A stretch of DNA of 64,000 nucleotides from Chitinibacter sp. FCG-7 (GCF_040047665.1 NZ_CP157355.1:1922001-1986000); one strand, 5' to 3'; positions 32,244 to 41,374 are shown, counted from the stretch's first letter. Translations and numbers: made by a program. The notes: generated from the letters alone by a model not told the origin.

Positions 32244-32798
32244 TCAAACGATCTGCCCCATGCGCAGCAGAGGCCGCGGCTCAACCAGTATATTGTGCGT
32301 GTTATCCGACACCCAGGTCTGGCCGTCCTGAATTGTGAATTGCAATTGCATCGTGCGTTCGGTCATCTTGGCCAGCTCTGCCAGCGTGTCGGCATCGACG
32401 CCGACGACGTTGAGATGATTAAAGCGGGTGAGTTGACCTTTGATGCCGTCAAACCAGATATCGACCACGCGTGCGCCATAGGCGTAAATCCAGACTTCGT
32501 TTGAGCGCCCGCAGGCTTTTTTGATGCGCTTTTCGTCAGGCATGCCCAGGTCGATCCAGTTTTCGATCGCGTCAGTCAGATCGCGCTGCCAGATATCAGG
32601 CTCGTCATCGGCGCACAGGCCGCGCGTGAGTTCGAGCGATTCGCTGGCGTGCTGGGCAAATGCCACCAGCCGCAGCATCATGCGCTCGTCGGTTTCGGAA
32701 GGGTGGCGGGCGATAGTCAGCTGGTGAGTCGCATAATAATGGCGATCCATATCGCTGATATTGAGTTCGGCTTTGAAAACCGTAGATTTGATGGCCAT
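32244..32798 (-). CDS. yaeQ: YaeQ family protein
   Basis: A 184-residue protein of the YaeQ family, which has a PD-(D/E)XK nuclease-like fold but no settled role. The N-terminus MAIKSTVFKAELNISDMDRH, the middle DEPDIWQRDLTDAIENWIDLG and the C-terminal LQFTIQDGQTWVSD follow the family closely. The length is typical. It is divergent from rhlE. Confidence 0.92.
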   Translation of the reverse strand: MAIKSTVFKAELNISDMDRHYYATHQLTIARHPSETDERMMLRLVAFAQHASESLELTRGLCADDEPDIWQRDLTDAIENWIDLGMPDEKRIKKACGRSNEVWIYAYGARVVDIWFDGIKGQLTRFNHLNVVGVDADTLAELAKMTERTMQLQFTIQDGQTWVSDNTHNILVEPRPLLRMGQIV

Positions 32799-32964
32799 GA
32801 GACAGAGCTAAAGCGGAAAAGATCGTAGTGTAGCGCTTTCGCCTCCGGCTTGTATCAGGCCGCAGCCCCTTGGCGTGATCGCTACAACGCCGGATGGATG
32901 TAGCGGCAGAAATCGACCTTTGATCAAATAAAGAGCAAAAAGCCCATTTATTTGCATACAGCGT

Positions 32965-32994
32965 TTGTTTTTTTGACTAAATATTCTGTAGAAT
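32965..32994 (+). promoter_or_regulatory. probable rhlE promoter
   Basis: TTGTTT at 32965, an 18-nt spacer and TAGAAT at 32989. The yaeQ-rhlE gap is 327 nt and holds nothing else recognised. This promoter would give an RNA leader of about 125 nt, a common feature of cold-responsive DEAD-box helicase genes. Confidence 0.4.
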
Positions 32995-33125
32995 CCGAGT
33001 TTTAGCGCCCAACCAATCGGCGCGCCGTGGTTTTGACGTCCTGTCACCCGGCCTCTCTCTTCAATTTACCTCAACCTGCCCTGGATTGGTATCGCGCCCG
33101 CGATAGGCCGCAGCAGGAATATTCA

Positions 33126-35264
33126 ATGTCTGAACTGACTTTTGCCGATTTAAAATTGGCCGAGCCGCTATTGCGCGCTGTTGCAGAAACCGGTTACACC
33201 AGCCCGACGCCGATTCAAGCGCAGGCCATTCCCCAAGTGATATTAGGCGGCGATTTGCTCGCCGCAGCACAAACCGGTACCGGTAAAACCGCCGGCTTTA
33301 CCTTGCCGATTTTGCAGCGTCTGGTTGAAAAAGGCGCACCAACGAGCCAGAAAGGCGCGCCGCGCGTGCTGATCTTAACGCCAACGCGTGAATTGGCCGC
33401 GCAGGTTGAAGAATCGGTTAAAACCTATGGCAAATACCTGCCGTACACGTCGATGGTGATGTTTGGCGGTGTCAATATCAAACCGCAACATCGTCGCCTG
33501 CATTCACCGCTGGACATTCTGGTTGCTACGCCGGGCCGCTTGCTCGATCACGTTGGCCAGCAAACTGTCGATTTGTCGGCGGTGGAAATTCTGGTGCTGG
33601 ACGAAGCCGATCGCATGCTCGATATGGGCTTTATCCACGACATCAAAAAAGTATTGAAGCTGGTTCCTGCCGAGCGCCAGAACCTGCTGTTCTCGGCCAC
33701 ATTTAGCGACGAGATCAAAGACCTCGCCGACAAGCTGCTCAATAATCCGGCGCTGATCGAAGTAGCCCGCCGCAATACCACCAATGAGTTGGTGAGCCAG
33801 CGCGTGCATCTGGTGGATCGCGATAAAAAGCTGCCGCTGCTGACGCATCTGATTAAAGAAGGCGACTGGCATCAGGTGTTGGTGTTTATGCGCACCAAAC
33901 ACGCGTGTAACCGTGTGGCCGAAAAACTGAACAAAGACGGCATTACCGCAATGGCGATTCACGGTAACAAGAGCCAGAACGCTCGCACCGCTGCGCTGGC
34001 GCAATTTAAAACCGGCGAGCTGCAAGTGCTGGTGGCGACCGACATCGCCGCACGTGGCCTTGATATTGAAGAGTTGCCGCACGTCGTCAATTTTGAATTG
34101 CCGAATATTTCCGAAGATTACGTTCACCGCATTGGCCGTACTGGCCGCGCTGGCTGTACCGGTGAAGCGCTGTCGCTGGTGTGTGTCGACGAGCTCAAAT
34201 TCCTCGCCGACATCGAAAAGCTGACCAAGCAATCGATTCCAAAATTTACTGTCCCCGGCTATGAAGCCGATCTGAGCGTGAAGCCAGAGCCAATTGTGCG
34301 TGGTGGTTTGGGCCGTGATCGCCCACCGCGTACGCCACGCACCAATATGAATTCACGTCCTCCGAAGGGTTGGAACAAAGCCAACGCCGAAGCGCTGCAA
34401 GCTGAGAAAGATGCGATGCTCGCCGCTGGGGCCAGCCCGGAAGAAGTCGCCAAAGTGATGGCGGCGAAAAAAGCTGAAGCGGAAAGCAAAATACAGCGCA
34501 GCCCACGCAGCGGCCAAGGTCGCCGTCGCCCCGAAGGCAGTGTAGATGCTGTGGTTGCCAGTGCTGACGGTGAAACGTCGCCAGCGCGTGCGCGTCAGCA
34601 GCGAGAAGGGCAACCACGCGAAGGGCAGGCCCGTGGCCGTGGTCGTCGCCCGGCTGGTGAAGTGCGTGTTGATGGCGATCAGTCACAACGTGCGCCACGC
34701 CAAGAGCGTGCACCGCGGGATGGAGCGCCTCGTCAGGAACGCGCCCCACGTGGCGAAGGCCGTAGCAATGAAGCACGTCGCCCGCGTTCTGAGGGCACAG
34801 CTGGCCGTGGCCCGCGTGAGAATTATGACGAACGCCAGCCTATGTCGAATGCCAATGCCCTGCCACCCGAGCTGATGCAGCGCCCGGCGCGTGGCCCGCG
34901 CTACGGCAACGGCGGCAATGCTGCCTCGACGCAAGGCGGCTTCCCGCCGATCCCGCGTCAGGGTGGCTATTACGACAAACCGGAAACCGGTGGCCGTGGC
35001 GGTTCACGCAGTGACAGCAGCCGTGGCCCGCGTCCGGCGGGGCGCGATGGTGCTCGCACTGATACCCGTGGCGGTCGTCCACAGGTACGCGACGGTCGCC
35101 CACCAGCCCGCGATGGTCGCTCTGCCGCCAGCGATGGCCGCCGCACCGACCAGCGCAAGCCGCAAACACACACACCGCACTCCGAAGGCCACGGCGGCCA
35201 GCGTCGCCGCTCTGCGCCAACGGCCGCACTACTCGGTGGCGGTAAACCCCGCGACGAAGAGTAA
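33126..35264 (+). CDS. rhlE: DEAD-box RNA helicase, RhlE type, with long Arg/Gly-rich tail
   Basis: A 712-residue ATP-dependent RNA helicase involved in ribosome assembly and RNA turnover. All motifs are present: Q motif ([14 protein letters not shown]), I (AQTGTGKT), Ia (PTRELAAQ), II (DEAD), III (SAT), V ([11 protein letters not shown]) and VI (HRIGRTGR) within residues 20-345. From about 390 a tail of about 320 residues is basic, Gly/Arg/Pro-rich and probably disordered, with repeats of PRQERAPR and [10 protein letters not shown] type. This tail is much longer than in E. coli RhlE. ATG 33126 with AGGAA fits; the open frame from 33027 is leader. Confidence 0.93.
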   Translation: MSELTFADLKLAEPLLRAVAETGYTSPTPIQAQAIPQVILGGDLLAAAQTGTGKTAGFTLPILQRLVEKGAPTSQKGAPRVLILTPTRELAAQVEESVKTYGKYLPYTSMVMFGGVNIKPQHRRLHSPLDILVATPGRLLDHVGQQTVDLSAVEILVLDEADRMLDMGFIHDIKKVLKLVPAERQNLLFSATFSDEIKDLADKLLNNPALIEVARRNTTNELVSQRVHLVDRDKKLPLLTHLIKEGDWHQVLVFMRTKHACNRVAEKLNKDGITAMAIHGNKSQNARTAALAQFKTGELQVLVATDIAARGLDIEELPHVVNFELPNISEDYVHRIGRTGRAGCTGEALSLVCVDELKFLADIEKLTKQSIPKFTVPGYEADLSVKPEPIVRGGLGRDRPPRTPRTNMNSRPPKGWNKANAEALQAEKDAMLAAGASPEEVAKVMAAKKAEAESKIQRSPRSGQGRRRPEGSVDAVVASADGETSPARARQQREGQPREGQARGRGRRPAGEVRVDGDQSQRAPRQERAPRDGAPRQERAPRGEGRSNEARRPRSEGTAGRGPRENYDERQPMSNANALPPELMQRPARGPRYGNGGNAASTQGGFPPIPRQGGYYDKPETGGRGGSRSDSSRGPRPAGRDGARTDTRGGRPQVRDGRPPARDGRSAASDGRRTDQRKPQTHTPHSEGHGGQRRRSAPTAALLGGGKPRDEE

Positions 35265-35271
35265 TTACCGG

Positions 35272-35301
35272 GTAGGTCGGGTTAGCGAAGCGTAACCCGA
35301 C
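35272..35301. repeat. REP-type element with GTAG foot
   Basis: The tetranucleotide GTAG (35272-35275) precedes a 9-bp stem GTCGGGTTA (35276-35284) / TAACCCGAC (35293-35301). A 5' GTAG plus palindrome is the hallmark of REP elements mobilised by RAYT transposases. No RAYT gene lies in the window. Confidence 0.75.
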
Positions 35302-35323
35302 GTGTTGCGATAGGTATTTAATC

Positions 35324-35348
35324 GAAGGCCATATTTTATATGGCCTTC
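35324..35348 (+). terminator. hairpin between rhlE and the monooxygenase-fold gene
   Basis: An 11-bp stem GAAGGCCATAT / ATATGGCCTTC with TTT loop, followed by ATTCG. Lack of a T run makes terminator function uncertain; it may terminate rhlE or shape the next leader. Confidence 0.45.
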
Positions 35349-35368
35349 ATTCGTATACGGGACAGGGT

Positions 35369-35701
35369 ATGTATTCCGCGACTTTCATTTTCACCGCTAA
35401 ACAATACAACGACGAATTTCACGCGCTCGACGCGCTGATTGCCACGGCCGCCAAAGAATCAGTCGGCTATATCGGCGAAGAAGCGTGGGAAGATCCGAAA
35501 ACGGGCCGCATCGCCAATGTGTATTACTGGGAATCCGAGGCCGGGCTCAAAGCGCTGATCGCCCACCCCGAGCATATCGAAGCCAAAAAACGCTATAGCG
35601 AATGGCTGGGCGGCTATCAGGTCATCATTTCACAAGTGTTGAAAACCTATGGCGATGGGCAGATGGGGCACGTACTGGCTGGCTGCGCAGCATTGCGCTA
35701 A
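35369..35701 (+). CDS. antibiotic-biosynthesis-monooxygenase (ABM) fold protein
   Basis: A 110-residue small ferredoxin-like barrel protein of the ABM superfamily, which includes heme-degrading and quinone-type monooxygenases and many uncharacterised proteins. SATFIFTAKQYNDEFHALDA, VGYIGEEAWEDPKTGRIANV, YYWESEAGLKALIAHPEHIE and KRYSEWLGGYQVIISQVLKTY follow the family pattern. The stop overlaps that of the convergent EAL gene by 3 nt. A broken copy of its 3' end occurs at 37.8 kb. Confidence 0.8.
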   Translation: MYSATFIFTAKQYNDEFHALDALIATAAKESVGYIGEEAWEDPKTGRIANVYYWESEAGLKALIAHPEHIEAKKRYSEWLGGYQVIISQVLKTYGDGQMGHVLAGCAALR

Positions 35702-36486
35702 CGAATTGCCTGCAGCAGATTGTCAATTTCCGGTCGGGCGAAGTAGTAGCCCTGAATCAGATGCACGCCCATCTCAGTGAGCGTGCGATATTCGGCTTCG
35801 GTTTCTACGCCTTCTGCGATGACCCGGATTTTCAGCCTTGAGCAGGTCAGCAAAATGCCTGCCAGAATAGCCTGACGGCTGGCGCTGCGATCAATTCCCC
35901 GTGTTAATTCCATATCGATCTTGATCACATCGGGCTGAAACTCTGCCAGCAAATTCAATCCCGAATAGCCAGCACCAAAATCATCAATCGCCGTGGTAAA
36001 GCCACGCCGCCGGTAAGCCTCAAAGATACCGGCCAGATGCTCGCTATCATTGACCCTTTCCCCTTCGGTCACTTCAAACATCAGCCGATTGGTGGGAAAG
36101 CGGAATCGCTCCGAGGCCTCCAGCGTGGCGCGAATGCAGGTTTCGGGGCGATACACCGCATTGGGCAGAAAGTTGATCGACAGCAGGCAATCGGTTTGGT
36201 TTTGCAGCCCCAGCTTGGACGCCAGCTCAATGGCTTTCACCCGGCATGCCTGATCAAAACGATAGCGGTTGCCATCGTTGACCTGCTCCAGAATGCTGTA
36301 AGCAGGCTCGCCATTCATGCCCCTGACCAAAGCTTCATAAGCGAAAGGGCGCTGCAAATCGGTATCCCAGATCGGTTGAAAAGCCATCGTAAATTCAAAG
36401 CCCAGACCTTCAAGATTGCGGCACTGATCGCAAGCAATCGGCTTGAATGGTTCGCTAAAGATGGATTTGCTGTGTTTGAGTTCCAT
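35698..36486 (-). CDS. EAL-domain cyclic-di-GMP phosphodiesterase
   Basis: A 262-residue protein consisting of one EAL domain with a short N-terminal segment (SEPFKPIACDQCRNLEG). Catalytic and metal-binding positions are intact: EALVRG, SINFLPNAVY, FEVTEGE, IDDFGAGYSGLNLL, IKIDMEL, AEGVETEAE and IQGYYFARP. It should hydrolyse c-di-GMP. ATG 36486 has GAAGG upstream; the open frame extends to 36528. A second, truncated copy lies at 37.25-37.77 kb. Confidence 0.9.
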   Translation of the reverse strand: MELKHSKSIFSEPFKPIACDQCRNLEGLGFEFTMAFQPIWDTDLQRPFAYEALVRGMNGEPAYSILEQVNDGNRYRFDQACRVKAIELASKLGLQNQTDCLLSINFLPNAVYRPETCIRATLEASERFRFPTNRLMFEVTEGERVNDSEHLAGIFEAYRRRGFTTAIDDFGAGYSGLNLLAEFQPDVIKIDMELTRGIDRSASRQAILAGILLTCSRLKIRVIAEGVETEAEYRTLTEMGVHLIQGYYFARPEIDNLLQAIR

Positions 36487-36686
36487 ATTTGCCTTCGCTG
36501 CACTGATATAAACAAGCTCATCCAGCATAGCTCAGCAAAGCCAAAACGGGGTGAATTGCTCCAATGCGTACGCAGATTTTCCACCTTTAATACGTCACCG
36601 GGCGTGGTCAGCAAGGGGCGGCAGGCCATGTGCTGCATAGCATTCGCCAACTTACCTTACCCCAGTGAAACTCCACCATTTTGGGC

Positions 36687-36703
36687 ACCGCAGGCTTAGC
36701 CTG
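36687..36703 (-). terminator. hairpin after the DUF3862-type lipoprotein gene
   Basis: CGCAGGC (36687-36693), TTA, GCCTGCG (36697-36703), 17 nt beyond the stop codon on the minus strand. No U tract follows, so it may be only a stabilising 3' hairpin. Confidence 0.4.
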
Positions 36704-36719
36704 CGCTGTGATGATCTTA

Positions 36720-36977
36720 TTATTGCTTTTGCATCCCATGCGTGAGTAGCTTGCCGTTGACGAATTGGCCGCTGATGACGGTGTTGCCGTTTTGCCAGCT
36801 GGCAGATTCGCTTTTGATGCCCAGCAGGCTGCCTGCATCGCTTTGCGTCGGTTCGCCAAGGATGGCGACAACCTCGGCGCGGCTCATGCCGCTTTCGAGT
36901 TTTTGGTAGTTTTCAGCGGTGATTTTGCTGCACGCGGCGAGCAGGAGCAGGGCGAAGAGGACTAGTAGGCGTTTCAT
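36720..36977 (-). CDS. small outer-membrane-type lipoprotein, DUF3862/SmpA-like
   Basis: An 85-residue lipoprotein: the lipobox LLLLAAC ends the signal peptide at about residue 17. The mature part ENYQKLESGMSRAEVVAILG followed by EPTQSDAGSLLGIKSESASW and ISGQFVNGKLL matches the small BamE/SmpA-like DUF3862 fold. The role is unknown. ATG 36977 starts the signal peptide; an in-frame start at 36989 adds four residues. Confidence 0.85.
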   Translation of the reverse strand: MKRLLVLFALLLLAACSKITAENYQKLESGMSRAEVVAILGEPTQSDAGSLLGIKSESASWQNGNTVISGQFVNGKLLTHGMQKQ

Positions 36978-37052
36978 ATGGGCAGGCACTGTGGGATCAA
37001 AGTGCCTGCCAGTATAACGAAAACGCCGCCGCTCTGGCGTGGGCGGCTGGGC

Positions 37053-37253
37053 TCAGCCTTGCGCCGCATAACGATGGCCAGTGCACGGCAAAAGCTGACC
37101 CAGCTGTAGGCATTGCGCTTGAAGCGCCACATCGTCCAGATAGTCGAAAATACTGATTTGCTCGCCATACGGGGTCAGCCCGATCTGCGGGTTGGCGAGT
37201 GTTTGCGGCAAGTAAAGGGTGTATGGCACGCCACCGCTGATGTCTGTGATGCG
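37053..37253 (-). pseudogene. 3' remnant of an unknown gene, beheaded by a duplication
   Basis: The minus-strand frame reads RITDISGGVPYTLYLPQTLA then NPQIGLTPYGEQISIFDYLD and a short tail to the stop at 37053. Its composition looks like real protein, but at about 37254 the sequence becomes EAL-gene DNA read in another frame. The normal start and N-terminus are therefore missing. I do not recognise the family. It is most simply the tail of a gene cut off when the EAL copy landed. Confidence 0.6.
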
Positions 37254-37771
37254 CAGGAAAGCGGAATCGTTCTGAGGTCTACAGCGTGGCGCGGATGCAG
37301 GTTTCGGGGCGATATACCGCATTGGGCAGAAAGTTGATCGACAGCAGGCAATCGGTTTGATTTTGCAGCCCTAGTTTGGACGCCAGCTCAATGGCTTTCA
37401 CCCGGCACGCCTGATCAAAACAATAGCGGTTGCCATCGTTGACCTGCTCCAGAATGCGGTAAGCAGACTCGCCATTCATGCCCCTGACCAAAGCTTCATA
37501 AGCGAAAGGGCGCTGCAAATTGGTATCCTGGATCGGTTGAAAAGTCATCGTAAATTCAAAACCCAGACCTTCAAAATTGCAGCACTGATCGCAAGCAATC
37601 GGCTTGAATGGTTCGCTAAAGATGGATTTGCTGTGTTTGAGTTCCATATTTGCCTTCGCTGCACCGGTATATGCAAGCTCGTCCAGCATAGAAGGCCAAA
37701 AGCAGGGTGAATTGCTCAATTTTGCGAGCAAATATTTAACCTTAATGCGCCACCGGGTGTGGTGATCAAGG
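37254..37771 (-). pseudogene. truncated second copy of the EAL phosphodiesterase gene
   Basis: Positions 37254-37771 align with 36092-36617: upstream region, the whole N-terminal segment and the first half of the EAL domain through PETCIRATL. I count about 11 substitutions over about 135 residues, many of them C-to-T or G-to-A type (R to C, A to T, D to N, P to S). A GAG-to-TAG change at 37279-37281 stops the frame. Homology continues past it for about ten codons (TSERFRFP), then breaks off. The catalytic DDFGAGYS and later motifs are absent, so it cannot be an active phosphodiesterase. Confidence 0.9.
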
Positions 37772-37800
37772 TGTGCTTGGGAATGAATAGCTGGCAAGAA

Positions 37801-37911
37801 TATGCTGATCACCCAGCCTAAGCAGAGCGCAGTAAAAAAACGCTGTTACGAATGGCTGGGTGGCTCTCCGATGATTTCGCTAACGCTAGCGTTAAAGCCG
37901 ATGGCGATGGA
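37801..37911 (+). pseudogene. remnant of a second ABM-fold gene
   Basis: The segment aligns with the 3' third of the ABM gene (35553-35665). LITQPKQSAVKKRCYEWLGG corresponds to LIAHPEHIEAKKRYSEWLGG of the intact gene, followed by a 1-nt deletion that shifts the frame near KPMAMD. The start, first two thirds and original stop are gone. Together with the EAL fragment it shows that an ABM-EAL unit was once duplicated. Confidence 0.8.
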
Positions 37912-37988
37912 CTACCAGAGAACGTTTTGGATCAAATTCAGCTGCAGTTTGTTTTACTTCTGTCAGCATAAATTACTTATTCGCAGAG

Positions 37989-38474
37989 TTAATGCACCAT
38001 ACCACCATAAGTACCCATTCCTGCGGTTAAATAGTCAAGAAGATTATTGCCACCCCAGTCATTCATCCCTTCTGACTCACATTCAGTTAGCTTTGAGCGG
38101 CCTCGTTGCATAATTCCGCCTACACCTTTGCTGAAGTAAGCTTCCCCATCAAAGCTTTCAGTGCATTTGCTCCATCTGTAGGCTGTGCCGTCATTTAGAT
38201 CACTTGAGGCAATTAATTTAACGCGATATCTATCGTTTCCCAAATCCAATAGGGTACCGCTCGCACGAACAGACCCATAAGTCGGGCTATATCCTGGCGG
38301 TGCGCAGCCTTGAAATTCAACGGTATAGTCGATAGCGCCACTTACAGTGTTCCATGTGTAGTTGACAACTCGTTTGCCACTACCACCGTACTGGGTTGCA
38401 CAGCTTAGCTCTATTGTCTCTGCATAGGATTGCATACTTGCCCAACACAGGAATAAGAATAAGGTTTTCTTCAT
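37989..38474 (-). CDS. secreted cysteine-containing orphan protein
   Basis: A 161-residue protein I cannot place in a family. Residues 1-18 are a clear signal peptide (MKKTLFLFLCWASMQSYA). The mature chain has Cys in LSCATQYGG, FQGCAPPGYS, SKCTESFDG and TECESEGMND, enough for two disulfides, and is rich in Gly, Ser, Thr and Tyr, suggesting a beta fold. The DNA is AT-rich compared with the flanks. It sits beside the scrambled duplication, consistent with a recently acquired accessory gene. Confidence 0.65.
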   Translation of the reverse strand: MKKTLFLFLCWASMQSYAETIELSCATQYGGSGKRVVNYTWNTVSGAIDYTVEFQGCAPPGYSPTYGSVRASGTLLDLGNDRYRVKLIASSDLNDGTAYRWSKCTESFDGEAYFSKGVGGIMQRGRSKLTECESEGMNDWGGNNLLDYLTAGMGTYGGMVH

Positions 38475-38670
38475 TTTATGTTCGTTAGTAAGAATTGAGT
38501 AACAATTATAGTTGTGTACTTAAGTATGAAAAAATACTTAACTTGAATAGTTGTAAAAATCATAATTGAAAGTTGCTGTTTTATTACGCAACAGCATGAC
38601 TATCATCCTGCTTTGTCTATACCGAGCCTGAAACAGCGTAAAATCCCGCCAAACGAATTCGAGCCTGCTT

Positions 38671-39609
38671 ATGCCTACTACTCTGCACACCAAAATCACC
38701 CAGCGCCAATCCGGTATCTTGCTGTATGGCATTACGCCGCCGAAGGCGAATAACACGCCGGAGAAAATCGCCGAGATTGCTGCTTTGCAGATTGAGCGCA
38801 TTGCGCCGCTGGGCGTCGATGGGCTGGTGCTGTATGACATTCAGGACGAGGCTGATCGCACCGATGCGGCGCGGCCATTTCCGTTTATGGCGACGCTCGA
38901 TCCGCTGGTTTATAGCCGCGACTATCTGGCTGCGCTGGCTGTGCCGAAAATCAATTACCGTTGCGTGGGCAAATATTCGCCTGATGCTTTTCGTGCTGAT
39001 GTGAGCGCGATGGCGGACGGTGGAGAAGGCGTCTCGGTGTTTGTTGGCGCGGCTTCGCGCGAGCAGCAGGTGTCGCTGTCGGTGGCGCAAGCGTATGCGT
39101 TGCGCCGCGAAACCAATCCCGATCTGCTCGTGGGTGGCGTGGCGATTCCGGAGCGGCATTTGGTCAAAAACGACGAACACCTTCGCGTGGCGCACAAAGT
39201 CGCCGAGGGGTGTTCTTTCTTTGTGACGCAGTGCGTTTACAACGTCGAAGCGGCAAAAAATTTCCTGTCAGATTACTTCTACGCCTGCGAGGCCAGCGGC
39301 ACGCCCATGGTGCCGATTATTTTCACCATCACGCCGTGCGGCTCGGTGAAAACGCTGGAGTTTATGAAATGGCTGGGCATCAGCATTCCGAAATGGCTGG
39401 AAAACGATCTGGTGCATTCGGGTGATATTCTGGCCAAATCGCTGGATGTATGTAGGGGTATATTCTCAGAGCTGATGTCCTATGCTGCCGAGAAGAAGAT
39501 ACCCGTCGGGTGTAATGTCGAAAGCGTGGCGATTCGTAAAGACGAGATCGAAGCGTCATTGCAATTGGTCCGCGATGTGCAGGCGATGTTTGCCAGCGCG
39601 TCAATGTAA
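38671..39609 (+). CDS. methylenetetrahydrofolate reductase-family protein
   Basis: A 312-residue TIM-barrel protein related to MetF-type reductases but of the divergent group without the canonical MetF N-terminus. Landmarks: GILLYGITPPKANN, DGLVLYDIQDEADR, DLLVGGVAIPERH, SFFVTQCVYNVEAAKNFLSD, TPMVPIIFTITPCGS and VGCNVESVAIRKDEIEAS. It is therefore probably FAD-linked, but the substrate is not certain. A GGGTAT...ATACCC sequence at 39463-39512 lies inside the coding region but encodes family-typical residues. Confidence 0.78.
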   Translation: MPTTLHTKITQRQSGILLYGITPPKANNTPEKIAEIAALQIERIAPLGVDGLVLYDIQDEADRTDAARPFPFMATLDPLVYSRDYLAALAVPKINYRCVGKYSPDAFRADVSAMADGGEGVSVFVGAASREQQVSLSVAQAYALRRETNPDLLVGGVAIPERHLVKNDEHLRVAHKVAEGCSFFVTQCVYNVEAAKNFLSDYFYACEASGTPMVPIIFTITPCGSVKTLEFMKWLGISIPKWLENDLVHSGDILAKSLDVCRGIFSELMSYAAEKKIPVGCNVESVAIRKDEIEASLQLVRDVQAMFASASM

Positions 39610-39709
39610 AATCCAAGCGCAAAAATTGTTCGCGCCGCGATGGAACCAAGCTCATGCCGGGCGAGTCCGAGCAGTTCTTTTCTACTTAGATTGAACTGGA
39701 GTCGTAGTC

Positions 39710-40213
39710 ATGGGTTTGTTTGATATGTTCAAAAGCGATAATAGCCAAACCATTACGCCGCATTTTGCTTTTGCGACGGGCTTGCTCTACATGATGTCGG
39801 CCGATGGCGAAATGGATAATGAAGAAATTGGCCATTTGCTCTCGGTGCTCGGTGGTGCCAAATCATCCAGCGGTGCAATTGGCGTTGGCGCGCAAAACAA
39901 GCAATTGCTCGATCGCGCGATCAACTATCGCCAGAAAAACAGCCTTGATCAATATCTGGCCGATGTCACCCCGATTCTGACCGATGCACAGAAGATGTGC
40001 ATTCTGATGAATCTGCTGGATTCGGCATTTTCCGACGGCGAAGCCGAGCCGGAAGAACAAGCGATGTTTGCCAAAATCCAGGCCGCCTTCGGCATTAGCG
40101 ACGAGCGCTTCAAGCCTTTCTTTGAAGTGCTGATGATCAAAAACGACCGCTCGGTCTTCGTAGACCAGAACCACCCGCACAATCAGGCGGGCTATACCGT
40201 TCAGCTTTCCTGA
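39710..40213 (+). CDS. TerB-family protein
   Basis: A 167-residue helical protein with a TerB (tellurite-resistance/co-chaperone-like) domain. FAFATGLLYMMSADGEMDNE and LLDSAFSDGEAEPEEQAMFA are the two acidic helix-loop motifs of the family. The exact role is unknown, and stand-alone TerB proteins are common outside ter operons. GGAG precedes the ATG. A very strong terminator follows. Confidence 0.8.
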   Translation: MGLFDMFKSDNSQTITPHFAFATGLLYMMSADGEMDNEEIGHLLSVLGGAKSSSGAIGVGAQNKQLLDRAINYRQKNSLDQYLADVTPILTDAQKMCILMNLLDSAFSDGEAEPEEQAMFAKIQAAFGISDERFKPFFEVLMIKNDRSVFVDQNHPHNQAGYTVQLS

Positions 40214-40226
40214 CCCACGTTAGGCC

Positions 40227-40259
40227 CAGAAAAAGCCCACCAGTTTGGTGGGCTTTTTC
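40227..40259 (+). terminator. terB terminator
   Basis: A 14-bp stem (AGAAAAAGCCCACC 40227-40240, GGTGGGCTTTTTCT 40246-40259) with loop AGTTT. Confidence 0.9.
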
Positions 40260-40355
40260 TGTTAGGCTATGCGCCTTGAGCGTGCCTGACTGTTGCTGTG
40301 AATCGGCATGCTCAACCATCATCGAGACTTCAATAAACCACCGATAGGGTCGGTC

Positions 40356-41315
40356 ATGACATTCTTTCACCGTGCCACCTTGGCTTTGGCAAGCTGCCTG
40401 TTGCTGATTAGCTTCTCTGGTCATGCCCAATGCCCACCTGCTGCTGAGTTGCCTACGCCGGAGCACATGCCGGCATTGTTGCAGAGCGCCAAGGATCGGG
40501 GCTTTTTGTGGAAGATCAGCAAGCAGGGGCAGGATTCCTGGTTGTACGGCACGATTCATGCCAACCGGCTGGAGGGAATGTTGCCCGGCCCGCAAACCCG
40601 GCAGGCTTTGCAGCAGAGTGATGTGATTGCGCTGGAGCTGAATCTGGCTGACCCTGCGACGATCACGCAGATTATGGCGCTGTCCAAGCGTGGCGCTGGC
40701 CGTGTTCCTGCGCAATTTCTGCCCCGGCTAAAAGCCCAGCTGAATAAAAACTGCCTGCCGCTGGAGCTCATTGGCCAGCAGCATCCGTCCTTGCTGTTTA
40801 GCAGCATCATGCTGACCGATGCGCGCCACGATGGCATTGAGCCCGCGTTTGGTAGCGAAATCATGTTGCTGGGGCTGGCGCAGGGTAGCAATAAACCCGT
40901 GATTGCGCTGGAAACGCCCAAAGAGCAAATGGGCGCCATGCTGGGCGAGGGCGACAAAATCCTGCCCGAGCAATTTGAGGCCGGTTTGGCTTTGCTGGAG
41001 TCAGGCCAGGGGCGAGCGCAAGTCGTGAAAATGGTCGATGTGTGGAATCGCTCTGATCTGGCGGTGTTTGAAAATTATCGCCAGTGGTGCCAGTGCGTTG
41101 AAACCGCGGCGGATCGGGCGATGATGAAACGGATCAATGATGATCGCAATGTGGTGATCGCCCAACGCATCGCCCAGCAATACCGCCAGGGGCAAACGAT
41201 GTTTATCGCCGTGGGTAGCTTGCACATGGTCGGTAAAACAGGATTGCCCAGCTTGCTCAAGCAGCACGGCTTCACGGTTGAGCGCGTGGTATTCGATGAT
41301 GGGGCAGGGCAGTGA
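40356..41315 (+). CDS. TraB/GumN family secreted protein
   Basis: A 319-residue exported protein of the TraB/GumN family, thought to be membrane-associated metalloprotease-like proteins. The signal peptide ends near SGHA. The two conserved motifs are present: WLYGTIHANR near residue 70 and AVGSLHMVGKTGL near residue 295, each with the family His. The C-terminal GLPSLLKQHGFTVERV is typical. ATG 40356 starts the signal peptide and has AGGG upstream; the open frame from 40308 adds 16 implausible residues. Confidence 0.87.
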   Translation: MTFFHRATLALASCLLLISFSGHAQCPPAAELPTPEHMPALLQSAKDRGFLWKISKQGQDSWLYGTIHANRLEGMLPGPQTRQALQQSDVIALELNLADPATITQIMALSKRGAGRVPAQFLPRLKAQLNKNCLPLELIGQQHPSLLFSSIMLTDARHDGIEPAFGSEIMLLGLAQGSNKPVIALETPKEQMGAMLGEGDKILPEQFEAGLALLESGQGRAQVVKMVDVWNRSDLAVFENYRQWCQCVETAADRAMMKRINDDRNVVIAQRIAQQYRQGQTMFIAVGSLHMVGKTGLPSLLKQHGFTVERVVFDDGAGQ

Positions 41316-41374
41316 TCTAGGCCATAGTAAACTGGCTGGCGGCTTGCTTGAGTTGGCTTGATCTGGCTTTTTAT

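Noticed and set aside
39463..39512. GGGTAT...ATACCC sequence inside the MTHFR-like gene as another repeat copy
   Set aside because: It encodes residues that fit the protein family there (FSELMSYAAEKKIPVGCNVE), and the inner arms do not match the repeat consensus. Probably chance.
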